A stretch of 64,000 bases of DNA, from NCBI GenBank assembly GCA_038131795.1, contig JAYPQE010000002.1:124001-188000 (forward strand), in the 5' to 3' direction. The notes below the pieces were generated by a model. The model made no database searches. It had not been told where the DNA came from and saw only the letters and a program-made list of their open reading frames with translations. This document shows, piece by piece, positions 18,383 to 26,871 of this stretch (the stretch's first letter is position 1; each line of letters starts with the position of its first letter). Made by a program: the position numbers and the translations under genes. Source of the stretch: Eutrophobius brisbanensis (GTDB lineage Bacteria; Pseudomonadota; Gammaproteobacteria; Eutrophobiales; Eutrophobiaceae).

Positions 18383-18412
18383 AGTATACAGGAAAATAAT
18401 CATCTCCGGTAA
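18383..18412 (-). promoter_or_regulatory. Candidate sigma-70 promoter of def operon
   Basis: Reading leftward, a good -10 box (TATACT) lies at 18388-18383, about 36 bases before the def start codon. A weak -35 match (TTACCG) sits 18 bases upstream at 18412-18407. Only the -10 is convincing. Confidence 0.4.
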
Positions 18413-18487
18413 AACTATGGTGTGAAACAATACATTCTGCTACACTTTTTTGAATCTACATTAAATGTTTTTCGTAAAGTTCGGCTT

Positions 18488-19588
18488 ATGCTACATAAAA
18501 TTGTATTTTACCTGTCTTTAATGGTGATAAGTGCAACCCTGGGTGCGCAATCGGTGGAGGTCAATCCGGATCACCCTGGCCAGTACACAGTACAAGAGGG
18601 GGACACCCTGTGGGGCATTTCCGGACAGTTCCTGGTTGAACCGTGGCGGTGGCCCGAAATCTGGCAGGTAAATCCTCAGATAGAGAATCCTCATTTAATC
18701 TATCCAGGTGATGTCATCAGTCTCAGCTATGATGGTGATTCGCCTGTGTTAACGGTCTCCAGGGCCGGTATGGGAAGCAGAACGGTGAAGCTGTCTCCGA
18801 CGGTTCGGGTCAGTGAAACACAAAAATCCATACACACAGTTCCTATAGACGTCATCAGGTCATTTTTAACCAGACCATTGTTAGTCAGTGAAAATGAAAT
18901 GGACAATTGGCCATACATCGTTTCCAGTTATGAACAACACCTGGTCGCCAGCCCGGGTATAGAGATATATGTAAAAGACCTGCCGGCTGATGCAGCAGGT
19001 AAAAAATATTCAATTTATCGTCTTGGCCCAGAATATGTCAGTCATAGCCGAGGGCGCAGGGAAGTTCTAGGTTATGAATCAATTTATGTAGCCGACGCAG
19101 AGATTACTGCGTTTGGTAACCCTTCAACTGCCGTTATTCGAAATGCGGTTAAAGAGGTTGTTGATGGAGACCGTTTAGTGCTGCAATCAGATGATGAAGT
19201 TTACACAAGCTTTATTCCACGCAGCCCCTCTTCATCCATATCAGGTAGCATTATATCGGCTGAAGGTGTTTTGTCTGAAATTGGTCAATATCAGGTGGTT
19301 GTTTTAGACCGAGGTAGTAACGATGGCGTGGAAGTCGGTAATGTCTTCGGAGTTTATCAAAGCGGCGTGGTTGTTGAGGACAAAGTCAGAAATTCGAGGA
19401 GGTCAAACGAAGAGACTGATTTTGTAGATTATCTGGGATATATGAAATCTAAGGGTGAAAAAGTGACATTGCCCGACTATCGCGCTGGTGTAGTAATGGT
19501 ATTTCGGACGTTTGATAAGGTTAGTTATGGTCTGGTCATGGAAGCACTTGGGCCGATTCATCTGCACGATGCAATCAAGAGTCTCTAA
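18488..19588 (+). CDS. LysM peptidoglycan-binding domain protein
   Basis: 366 aa from ATG 18488. The frame is open upstream to a GTG at 18422, but the signal peptide (LHKIVFYLSLMVISATLGAQ) starts naturally at 18488. One LysM domain (YTVQEGDTLWGISGQFL to YPGDVISL, about residues 32-80) has the tryptophan-rich variation EPWRWPEIWQVNPQI typical of this proteobacterial family. The remaining residues have no domain I can name; they are predicted periplasmic. It sits divergently from def and in front of dprA, its usual neighbour. Confidence 0.88.
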   Translation: MLHKIVFYLSLMVISATLGAQSVEVNPDHPGQYTVQEGDTLWGISGQFLVEPWRWPEIWQVNPQIENPHLIYPGDVISLSYDGDSPVLTVSRAGMGSRTVKLSPTVRVSETQKSIHTVPIDVIRSFLTRPLLVSENEMDNWPYIVSSYEQHLVASPGIEIYVKDLPADAAGKKYSIYRLGPEYVSHSRGRREVLGYESIYVADAEITAFGNPSTAVIRNAVKEVVDGDRLVLQSDDEVYTSFIPRSPSSSISGSIISAEGVLSEIGQYQVVVLDRGSNDGVEVGNVFGVYQSGVVVEDKVRNSRRSNEETDFVDYLGYMKSKGEKVTLPDYRAGVVMVFRTFDKVSYGLVMEALGPIHLHDAIKSL

Positions 19589-19640
19589 ACTCTTCAATAT
19601 ATAAAACTTATTCACAGTTGTATTTTTATCTGTAGCTGTC

Positions 19641-19658
19641 TATCCTGAAAGCAGGATA
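19641..19658. repeat. Perfect inverted repeat downstream of LysM gene
   Basis: Seven-base arms (TATCCTG / CAGGATA) around a four-base loop, 52 bases after the LysM stop. No T-run follows, so it is not a textbook terminator; it may be a 3'-end stabilising hairpin. Confidence 0.4.
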
Positions 19659-19694
19659 ATCATTACTAAGCTAGCCTGACCAGAATATCTGGGC

Positions 19695-20822
19695 ATGCCT
19701 GAGGATTTTCATCGACGAAAAAGCCTGTCGGGACATCATATCGTGGTTAATACTAATCCGGGCGCCTGCTCTTTCCTGCCGTGGATCCTTAAAATTATTG
19801 CAGCAGTTTTTACATCCTGACAAAATTATTACAGCAAACTCACGTCTACTAAAATCAGTGGGGCTGGATGACAGGTCCATTCGTTATTTTAAACATCCTG
19901 ATAAACGTCAACTCGAATTGGATTTAGCGTGGCTGGAAGATAAAGATCACTACTTTATCCATCCCCATCACCCTCAATATCCTGATCTGTTGAAACAAAT
20001 CTCTGATCCACCATTTGCCTTGTTTGCCCAGGGGAATTTGAGTTGTTTGTCGAAATTCAGCATTGGTGTCATTGGGTCGCGAAAGCCGACGAGTGCAGGT
20101 AAAAAAATTGCTAAGAACCTGGCAAGAGAACTTTCTGAATGTGGAATAATTGTCACCAGTGGTCTTGCTTATGGGATTGATACCGCTGCACATTTGGGGG
20201 CTCTTGAAGGAAATACGGGAACCATTGCGGTATTAGGTGGTGGAATGGATTGCATCTACCCAAAAGCTAACACTAAATTGGTTGAGAAAATTATTGATTA
20301 TGGGCTTTTGATTTCAGAATTTCCCATGAAAACATGGCCGCTACCTTATCATTTCCCGAGGAGAAACAGGATTATTAGTGGCCTTTCCTTAGGGGTACTG
20401 GTGGTAGAGGCATCTGTAAAGAGTGGTTCATTGATTACCGCCAATATTGCGGTAGAGCAAGGCAGGGAAGTGTTTGCAATCCCAGGATCTGTCCTGAATC
20501 CGGTGTCAGAGGGGTGTAACAAATTAATCAGTAATGGGACTAAATTAACAACAAATATTCAAGATATAGTTGAAGAGTTTCCCTGCTTTAATAATGTGAT
20601 TATTAAATATAAAGAGACAAAGAGAATATCACAGGTTAATAATGAAACACTTGACGAACAGGTAAAACTCCTGCTTGATAATATAGGGTATGACCCGTTA
20701 GTTTTGATGACATCGTGGCTGGCAGCGGAATTTCCATTGAAAGAATACGGGTGATGTTGCCAGAATTGGAGCTTGAAGGAGTAATTCAGGTCACAGCTGG
20801 CGGCAGGTACATAAAAAATTAA
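19695..20822 (+). pseudogene. dprA: DNA-processing protein DprA, broken by two apparent frameshifts
   Basis: DprA/Smf loads RecA onto incoming single-stranded DNA in natural transformation. The longest uninterrupted frame is 19798-20754 (318 codons from a TTG). The Rossmann-like core is intact: GVIGSRKPTSAGKK, VTSGLAYGIDTAAHLGAL, FPRRNRIISGLSLGVLVVEA and GSLITA. Homology to the N-terminal domain (SWLILIRAPAL) continues upstream of the TTG to about 19738 with no start codon in that frame; a possible ATG at 19695 lies in another frame. Near 20697 a single missing base ends the frame early. Shifting frame there restores the winged-helix tail (VSFDDIVAGSGIS... to ELELEGVIQVTAGGRYIKN) and a stop at 20822. 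Either a decaying gene or assembly errors. Confidence 0.8.
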
Positions 20823-20840
20823 TTGTAAAGAATATAAAGC

Positions 20841-21320
20841 ATGAAAGAATCAGTTTTTGATGTGTTGATGTATCTTTTTAATAATTACCTTGATGATGAG
20901 TATGAATTAAATGCTGATCAGGAATCATTGCAAGGCATCCTTGCTCATGCAGGATTTGGTGAATCTCAGGTTAAAAAAGCATTTGATTGGTTAGAAAGTT
21001 TAACATTTGAAGAAATTCTTCAATCGGGCAACAAGCCTCAAAATAATATTTCCCACAGGATTTTCAATTCATTTGAAATGGAAAAGCTGAGCCTGGAATG
21101 CAGGGGATTGCTGACATATCTTGAGCAGACCGGCATCCTGGATTCACAGAATCGAGAGGTTGTAATTGACAGGGTAATGGCACTTGATTCAGATGAAATA
21201 GATGTTTATCAACTAAAGTGGGTTGTGTTAATGGTGTTAATGAATCAACCGGGACAGGAAGATGCTTTTTTATGGATGGAAGAAGTTGTAATGAATGAAA
21301 TGGAACCTGGTTTACACTAA
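20841..21320 (+). CDS. smg: Smg family protein (DUF494)
   Basis: 159 aa, acidic and mostly helical, opening with MKESVFDVLMYLFNNYLDDE and closing with the conserved region around LKWVVLMVLMNQPGQEDAFLWMEE. This is the Smg family, found next to dprA and topA in most gammaproteobacteria. Its function is not established. Its ATG lies 18 bases after the restored dprA stop and 33 bases before topA. Confidence 0.92.
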   Translation: MKESVFDVLMYLFNNYLDDEYELNADQESLQGILAHAGFGESQVKKAFDWLESLTFEEILQSGNKPQNNISHRIFNSFEMEKLSLECRGLLTYLEQTGILDSQNREVVIDRVMALDSDEIDVYQLKWVVLMVLMNQPGQEDAFLWMEEVVMNEMEPGLH

Positions 21321-21353
21321 AGCAGATATAGACATATAAGGATTAGTTTTAAT

Positions 21354-23672
21354 ATGAGTGATACATTGGTAATCGTTGAATCCCCGGCAAAGGCCAAAAC
21401 CTTGACGCGTTACCTGGGAGGAGATTATAAGGTTATGGCCTCGTATGGGCATGTGAGGGATTTATTACCCAAATCAGGTGCGGTCGATCCTGATAATGAT
21501 TTCGAAATGCATTATGACATCATTGAAAAAAATGCTAAGTCCGTTGATGCGATAGCAAAAGCAGTCAAGAAAGCTGATCATTTATTATTGGCAACTGACC
21601 CGGATCGTGAGGGAGAAGCGATTTCCTGGCACCTCTATGAATTATTGAAAGACAGGGGTGTGCTGGATAAAAAAGACATTAAGCGGGTAGTTTTTCATGA
21701 GGTCACAAAGTCAGCCATTCAGGATGCCATGCATCACCCCAGAGAACTTTCTATAGATCTGATTAATGCACAACAGGCCAGACGAGCACTGGATTATCTG
21801 GTAGGTTTTAACCTGTCACCGCTATTGTGGAAAAAAATTCGCCGAGGTCTGTCTGCAGGCAGGGTCCAGAGTCCGGCATTACGAATGATTGTAGAGCGTG
21901 AAGAGGAAATTGAACGGTTTAAAAAACGTGAGTACTGGACCATAGAGTCCGATCTCAACCACAAGAAGCAGGATTTTAGTGCGAAGCTGACCATACTCAA
22001 CGGTGACAAGTTAAAACAGTTTACGGTTACTGAATCAGCATCGGCTGAAAAAATAAAAAAGGACCTTTTAAAAATAGCAAATGGTGAACTTGTCGTCTCT
22101 AAAATAGAAAAGAAGCAAAGACGCAGACAACCATCCCCACCATTTATTACATCAACCATGCAACAGGAGGCCGTGCGCAAACTGGGGTTTACTGCACAGA
22201 AGACCATGCGTACAGCACAACAGCTTTATGAGGGTATAGACATAGGCGAGGGTGCTGTTGGGTTAATTACTTATATGAGAACAGACTCAGTCAACCTTGC
22301 CCAGGATGCTGTGCAGGAAATCAGGGATTATATTGGCAACACCTATGGCAAAAAATCATTGCCTGCAAATGCCCGGGTTTTTAAAACAAAATCTAAAAAT
22401 GCCCAGGAAGCACACGAGGCCATCAGGCCAACATCTGTAAATTATGTGCCCAAGGATATCAAACCCAAGTTAACGACAGATCAATTTAAGTTGTATCAAC
22501 TTATCTGGAAACGCGCAGTTGCCAGCCAGATGAGTCACGCATTAATAGATACCGTTGCCGCTGACATGGAGTGCGGAAATGATAATATCTTCCGGGCAAC
22601 AGGGTCCACTGTGGCTGAGAAAGGGTTTCTGGCTGTTTATGAAGAGGGACAGGATGATGAGAAAAAGCAGGATTCAAATCAGAAAGCCCTGCCCCCACTT
22701 GAAGAAGGCGAGAAAGTCAAACTGATTGATATCAGGCCAGAACAGCATTTCACAGAACCACCCCCTCGTTACTCTGAAGCCAGCCTGGTGAAAACATTAG
22801 AAGAATATGGGATTGGCAGGCCATCAACATATGCATCAATTATTTATACTTTAAAGCAACGTGAATATGTGGAACTGGAAAATAAACGTTTTATACCAAC
22901 TGATGTAGGCCGGATAGTAAATCGGTTTTTAACAGAACACTTTAATGATTATGTAGATTATAACTTTACAGCCAAGCTTGAAGATGAGCTTGATGCAGTA
23001 TCACGTGGAGAAAAAGATTGGGTGCCGTTAATGAAGGAGTTCTGGAAACCGTTCTCCGCACAAATAAAAGATAAAGAAGAAAATGTCAGCCGAAGTGAGG
23101 CGAACCAGGCCCGTGAGCTGGGATCAGATCCAAAAACAGGGTTGCCGGTATCTGTTCGCATGGGACGTTATGGTCCCTATGTTCAGATTGGCACCAAAGA
23201 CGACGAAGAAAAACCAAAATTTGCCGGCTTAAGACCGGGACAGAGAATTGACACAATCACGTTTGAAGAAGCGATGGAACTATTCAAGTTGCCAAGGGAG
23301 TTAGGTGAAACTGAAGAAGGTGAAGAGGTGGTTGTCAATATAGGTCGGTTTGGACCGTATGTCAGGTACGGTAGCAAATTTGTATCTATTAAAAAAGATG
23401 ATGATCCTTATACCATTGATCTTGACCGTGCATTGGTGCTTATTGCAGAAAAGAAAAAGGCCGATGCTGAAAAGCAGATTAAATTATTTAAAGATGAGGG
23501 AATATCAATTTTGAATGGTCGATATGGCCCCTATGTAACAGATGGCAAAAAAAATGCCAGGGTTCCAAAGGACAGAGAACCCGCTTCACTTACATTGGAA
23601 GAATCAGTTAAGCTCCTGGAAGAGGCGCCGGCAAGCCGTGGCAGACGCCGGGCAAAGAAAAAAACCGCATAG
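21354..23672 (+). CDS. topA: DNA topoisomerase I (type IA)
   Basis: Relaxes negative supercoils via a 5'-phosphotyrosine intermediate, 772 aa. The Toprim domain starts at LVIVESPAKAKTL and contains ATDPDREGEAISWHL. The central domain has LSAGRVQSPALRMIV and the catalytic Tyr in LITYMRTDS (about residue 307). After about residue 580 there are repeats of the type GRYGPYV (RMGRYGPYVQIG, GRFGPYVRYGS, GRYGPYVTDGKK) and a Lys/Arg-rich tail. The Cys4 zinc ribbons of E. coli TopA (865 aa) are absent; this repeat architecture is common in other bacterial groups. Shine-Dalgarno AAGGAT precedes ATG 21354. Confidence 0.96.
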   Translation: MSDTLVIVESPAKAKTLTRYLGGDYKVMASYGHVRDLLPKSGAVDPDNDFEMHYDIIEKNAKSVDAIAKAVKKADHLLLATDPDREGEAISWHLYELLKDRGVLDKKDIKRVVFHEVTKSAIQDAMHHPRELSIDLINAQQARRALDYLVGFNLSPLLWKKIRRGLSAGRVQSPALRMIVEREEEIERFKKREYWTIESDLNHKKQDFSAKLTILNGDKLKQFTVTESASAEKIKKDLLKIANGELVVSKIEKKQRRRQPSPPFITSTMQQEAVRKLGFTAQKTMRTAQQLYEGIDIGEGAVGLITYMRTDSVNLAQDAVQEIRDYIGNTYGKKSLPANARVFKTKSKNAQEAHEAIRPTSVNYVPKDIKPKLTTDQFKLYQLIWKRAVASQMSHALIDTVAADMECGNDNIFRATGSTVAEKGFLAVYEEGQDDEKKQDSNQKALPPLEEGEKVKLIDIRPEQHFTEPPPRYSEASLVKTLEEYGIGRPSTYASIIYTLKQREYVELENKRFIPTDVGRIVNRFLTEHFNDYVDYNFTAKLEDELDAVSRGEKDWVPLMKEFWKPFSAQIKDKEENVSRSEANQARELGSDPKTGLPVSVRMGRYGPYVQIGTKDDEEKPKFAGLRPGQRIDTITFEEAMELFKLPRELGETEEGEEVVVNIGRFGPYVRYGSKFVSIKKDDDPYTIDLDRALVLIAEKKKADAEKQIKLFKDEGISILNGRYGPYVTDGKKNARVPKDREPASLTLEESVKLLEEAPASRGRRRAKKKTA

Positions 23673-23697
23673 TGGATTTACAACGAAAGAGGAAAAA

Positions 23698-24216
23698 ATG
23701 AAAGACAATCACTATTTTGTATCAGTATTGATGGGCTCAGATTCGGATCTGGAAGTCATGAAACAAACTGTGGAGGTACTGGACAGTTTTGGTATCCCCA
23801 GAGAAGTCAGAATTACCTCCGCACATCGAACCCCTGATGCCACACATGAATACGTTAAAGATGCAGATAAACGGGGTTGTGCTGTGTTTATTGCGGCCGC
23901 TGGTTTGGCGGCTCATTTGGCAGGGACCCTTGCAGGCATTACTACCAAACCCGTGATTGGGGTACCCATGGAGGGTGGAAGTCTAGGTGGTATGGACGCT
24001 TTACTCTCAACTGTACAGATGCCAGCTGGAATCCCGGTTGCCTGTGTGGCTATTGGTAAGGCAGGTGCAAAAAACGCAGGCTATCTTGCCGCACAGATCA
24101 TAGCTGGTGCAGATGAGGCCATTGCCCAAAAGCTCATAAAAGAGCGTGCTGATAATGCAGAAAAAGTCATTAAAAAGAATGACTTATTAAAAGAAATCAA
24201 TCAAAAAAGTAGTTGA
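23698..24216 (+). CDS. purE: N5-carboxyaminoimidazole ribonucleotide mutase PurE
   Basis: Catalyses the N5-CAIR to CAIR step of purine synthesis; 172 aa. A longer open frame reaches back to 23542, but it overlaps topA and lacks PurE character. ATG 23698 with AAAGAGG just upstream gives the normal N-terminus. Motifs: VLMGSDSDLEVM (phosphate loop), ITSAHRTPD (catalytic His), FIAAAGLAAHLAGTLAG and GVPMEGGSLGGMDALLSTVQMP. The purK partner is not adjacent. Confidence 0.96.
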   Translation: MKDNHYFVSVLMGSDSDLEVMKQTVEVLDSFGIPREVRITSAHRTPDATHEYVKDADKRGCAVFIAAAGLAAHLAGTLAGITTKPVIGVPMEGGSLGGMDALLSTVQMPAGIPVACVAIGKAGAKNAGYLAAQIIAGADEAIAQKLIKERADNAEKVIKKNDLLKEINQKSS

Positions 24217-24767
24217 AACCCTGGCAAATCAGTAAGGCTGTAAAGGTCATAAACCAAGGTGGCGTCATCGCATATCCCACCGAGGCAGTTTATGGATTGG
24301 GATGTTCCGCCAACGACAGACACGCTGTTGAGAGGATTTTATGGCTTAAATCCAGGCGCAGACAAAAGGGCCTGATCCTGGTTGGTTATGAAATTGACGA
24401 TTTTCGTGACTGGATTGATCTTGATTTCGTAGAAAAATCAGCTGTCATAATGGATTCATGGCCTGGTCCAGTCACCTGGATAATCCCCGCCAGGCGTAAT
24501 GTGCCAAAATGGATTACAGGAGGTAATCCCGGCATAGCAATTCGAATTTCGGCCCATCCAGTGGTACGTAATTTGACGGAAAAAGCTGGAATTCTAGTAT
24601 CTACCAGTGCTAACCCGTCCTCCAGGGAACCGGCCAGGACTTCGTTGGAAGTGCAAAATTATTTCGGAAAATCAATAGATTACATTATCCCTGGACGGAC
24701 AGATATGACTGCCAATCCAAGCGAGATCCGCGATGCCCTTAGTGGAAAGGTACTGAGGAGCGCCTGA
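24213..24767 (+). CDS. tsaC: Threonylcarbamoyl-AMP synthase TsaC/Sua5 family
   Basis: Makes threonylcarbamoyl-AMP from Thr, bicarbonate and ATP for the t6A37 modification of ANN-decoding tRNAs. 184 aa, matching short-form TsaC with no Sua5 C-terminal domain. Visible motifs: GGVIAYPTEAVYGLGCSA, LKSRRRQKGLILVG, WPGPVTWIIPA and STSANPSSREPA. The start is a TTG at 24213, overlapping the purE stop by 4 bases (TTGA), which suggests coupling; no upstream ATG fits. It lies just before the tRNA gene group. Confidence 0.94.
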   Translation: MKPWQISKAVKVINQGGVIAYPTEAVYGLGCSANDRHAVERILWLKSRRRQKGLILVGYEIDDFRDWIDLDFVEKSAVIMDSWPGPVTWIIPARRNVPKWITGGNPGIAIRISAHPVVRNLTEKAGILVSTSANPSSREPARTSLEVQNYFGKSIDYIIPGRTDMTANPSEIRDALSGKVLRSA

Positions 24768-24865
24768 CATTTCATTTTACCGGGGTGATTTCCCCTGTTG
24801 ATTGGGGATACAAAGTGTATTGCCTGATTAGACAAAAAATTTTGTTTAAAACTAAGGGGTTAATG

Positions 24866-24894
24866 TTGACACTGCCTGCAGTTTGTCTGAGAAT
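24866..24894 (+). promoter_or_regulatory. Sigma-70 promoter for the tRNA-tufB block
   Basis: A consensus -35 box (TTGACA, 24866-24871) is followed after 17 bases by GAGAAT (24889-24894). The tRNA-Tyr gene begins 20 bases later. The GC-rich segment after the -10 (ACGCGG) resembles a stringent-control discriminator. Confidence 0.7.
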
Positions 24895-24913
24895 ACGCGG
24901 CTTGCTTAAGTTA

Positions 24914-24998
24914 GGAGGGGTACCCAAGCGGCCAACGGGGGCAGACTGTAAATCTGCTGGCTATGCCTTCGTAGGTTCGAATCCTACCCCCTCCACCA
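24914..24998 (+). tRNA. tRNA-Tyr (anticodon GTA)
   Basis: The acceptor arm GGAGGGG pairs perfectly with CCCCTCC, followed by A and an encoded CCA. The anticodon stem GCAGA/TCTGC encloses GTA at 24948-24950. The long variable arm of the class II tRNA-Tyr is present before the GGTTCGAATCC T arm. First gene of a Tyr-Gly-Thr group ahead of tuf, as in E. coli. Confidence 0.97.
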
Positions 24999-25114
24999 AT
25001 TTGGTGGGGTAATAAAGCAACGTAATAAAGTTTTTATATCTTACTGATATGCTGGTTTTAATTTGGAGTTAGTCCATCGCTGATTGATGGAATCGGATTG
25101 GCGGGTTTAACGAG

Positions 25115-25188
<74 letters not shown>

Positions 25189-25199
25189 TATAGAAAGTC

Positions 25200-25279
25200 A
25201 CAAGCCATAAGTTACGAGCTACAAGAATCATTGAAAATTTGTCGTATCTATATCTTGTGGCTGGTTGCTTATGGCTTGT
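25200..25279. repeat. Long imperfect palindrome between tRNA-Gly and tRNA-Thr
   Basis: Twelve-base perfect arms (ACAAGCCATAAG at 25200-25211 and CTTATGGCTTGT at 25268-25279) enclose a second inner pair (AGCTACAAG / CTTGTGGCT, one G-T wobble). The result is a long hairpin filling the tRNA spacer. Related CAAG/ATAAGT words recur at 26643-26752 and 49918-49937. Confidence 0.7.
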
Positions 25280-25290
25280 AGCTATATTTG

Positions 25291-25366
<76 letters not shown>

Positions 25367-25429
25367 TGAATACAGGGTTTTTTAAAATTAAGATTTACAA
25401 TGATACATACTGCATGAGGAGACACTTTC

Positions 25430-26620
25430 ATGTCCAAGGAGAAATTTGAAAGAAACAAGCAGCACGTAAACGTGGGAACGATTGGTCACGTTGACCATGG
25501 TAAGACGACGTTAACGGCGGCGATCACCAAGACGATGTCAGAAAAGTTTGGTGGTGAGGCGAAGGCCTACGATCAAATTGACAATGCCCCTGAGGAGCGC
25601 GAACGAGGTATAACCATTGCGACGGCGCACGTGGAATATGAAAGTGATACGCGTCATTACGCCCACGTAGACTGTCCGGGCCACGCTGACTATGTGAAGA
25701 ACATGATCACGGGTGCGGCGCAGATGGACGGAGCGATCATGGTGGTAAGTGCGGCGGATGGTCCGATGCCACAGACGCGAGAGCATATTTTGCTGGCTAG
25801 GCAGGTGGGTGTACCGTACATCGTGGTGTACCTGAACAAGGCAGACCAGGTAGATGATGCGGAGCTGTTGGAGCTGGTGGAGATGGAAGTCCGTGAGTTA
25901 TTGGACAAGTATGAATTTCCGGGTGATGACACACCGGTGGTGACAGGGAGTGCGCTGAAGGCACTGGAAGGGGATACGAGTGATATTGGCATACCGTCGA
26001 TAGAGAAGCTGGTTGCAGCGATGGACGATTATATTCCGGTACCGGAGCGTCCGGTGGACAAGCCGTTTTTGATGCCGATAGAAGACGTGTTTTCGATTTC
26101 GGGCCGCGGGACGGTGGTGACAGGCCGAGTGGAGCGCGGGATAGTAAAGGTTGGAGAAGAGATTGAAATTGTAGGTATTCGTGACACACAGAAGACCACC
26201 TGTACGGGTGTTGAGATGTTTCGCAAGTTACTGGACGAAGGTCAGGCAGGTGACAACGTAGGTGTTTTGCTGCGTGGTACGAAGCGAGAAGATGTTGAGC
26301 GTGGACAGGTATTGTGTAAGCCGGGTTCGATCACGCCGCATACGAAATTTGAATGTGAAGTGTATGTGTTGAGTAAGGAAGAAGGTGGTCGACACACACC
26401 ATTTTTCAATAATTATCGTCCGCAGTTTTATTTTCGTACCACGGATGTGACGGGGGCGGTGACGCTGCCAGATGGTACGGAGATGGTGATGCCGGGTGAC
26501 AACGTGAAGATGACGGTTGAACTGATTTCACCGATTGCGATGGAGGAAGGCGTACGCTTTGCTATTCGTGAAGGTGGTAGAACAGTGGGCGCCGGTGTCG
26601 TTTCAAAGATAATCGAATAA
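25430..26620 (+). CDS. tuf: Elongation factor Tu, copy 1 (tufB position)
   Basis: GTPase that delivers aminoacyl-tRNA to the ribosome, 396 aa. GTP-binding motifs: GHVDHGKTTL (about residues 19-28), DCPGHADY (81-88) and NKAD. Domains 2 and 3 are complete. The nucleotide sequence matches the second copy at 42150 from the ATG on; the difference I see is the last sense codon (GAA here, GAG there), which implies recent gene conversion. The gene uses ACG, GCG, CCG and GTG codons far more than its neighbours. Ribosome site GAGGAGAC precedes the ATG. Confidence 0.99.
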   Translation: MSKEKFERNKQHVNVGTIGHVDHGKTTLTAAITKTMSEKFGGEAKAYDQIDNAPEERERGITIATAHVEYESDTRHYAHVDCPGHADYVKNMITGAAQMDGAIMVVSAADGPMPQTREHILLARQVGVPYIVVYLNKADQVDDAELLELVEMEVRELLDKYEFPGDDTPVVTGSALKALEGDTSDIGIPSIEKLVAAMDDYIPVPERPVDKPFLMPIEDVFSISGRGTVVTGRVERGIVKVGEEIEIVGIRDTQKTTCTGVEMFRKLLDEGQAGDNVGVLLRGTKREDVERGQVLCKPGSITPHTKFECEVYVLSKEEGGRHTPFFNNYRPQFYFRTTDVTGAVTLPDGTEMVMPGDNVKMTVELISPIAMEEGVRFAIREGGRTVGAGVVSKIIE

Positions 26621-26642
26621 GAATATTTGATTATCAGTTACC

Positions 26643-26752
26643 AGTCACAAGTAACAAGTCATAAGTATTATATCTGCTCAAGGGCGAGGCTTTTTGCTAT
26701 TCCTTTTACTGTGTTTGTTGAACTTGTTACTTATAAATTATGACATGTGACT
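26643..26752. repeat. Palindromic repeat between tuf and tRNA-Trp
   Basis: Nested inverted repeats: AGTCACA (26643-26649) with TGTGACT (26746-26752), and AGTAACAAGT (26650-26659) with ACTTGTTACT (26722-26731). The composition of short CAAG / ATAAGT words resembles the element at 25200-25279, so two related palindromes bracket the tRNA-Thr-tuf pair. Confidence 0.65.
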
Positions 26753-26758
26753 ATATCA

Positions 26759-26834
26759 AGGCCAGTAGCTCAATTGGCAGAGCGGCGGTCTCCAAAACCG
26801 CAGGTTGGGGGTTCGATTCCCTCCTGGCCTGCCA
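26759..26834 (+). tRNA. tRNA-Trp (anticodon CCA)
   Basis: Acceptor AGGCCAG pairs with CTGGCCT, then G and encoded CCA. Anticodon stem GCGGT/ACCGC with CCA at 26792-26794; D-loop CAATTGGCAG. Located between tuf and secE, as in many gammaproteobacteria. Confidence 0.97.
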
Positions 26835-26871
26835 TCATTAACCTGGTTAAGGAAAGGCATGACGGTTGTAT

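Noticed and set aside
20690..20822. Programmed ribosomal frameshift in dprA
   Set aside because: No slippery heptamer and no downstream stimulatory structure are visible at 20695-20700, and DprA is not known to use recoding. A one-base deletion is simpler.
23542..23697. N-terminal extension of purE
   Set aside because: It overlaps the end of topA in another frame. The Shine-Dalgarno and the conserved PurE start favour 23698.
24785..25012. 75-codon open frame across the tRNA-Tyr region
   Set aside because: It reads through the complete tRNA-Tyr gene and its promoter; the peptide has no family character.
25538..26226. Several reverse-strand open frames inside tuf
   Set aside because: They are mirrored exactly in the second tuf copy, lie wholly within tuf, and arise from its G-ending codon use.
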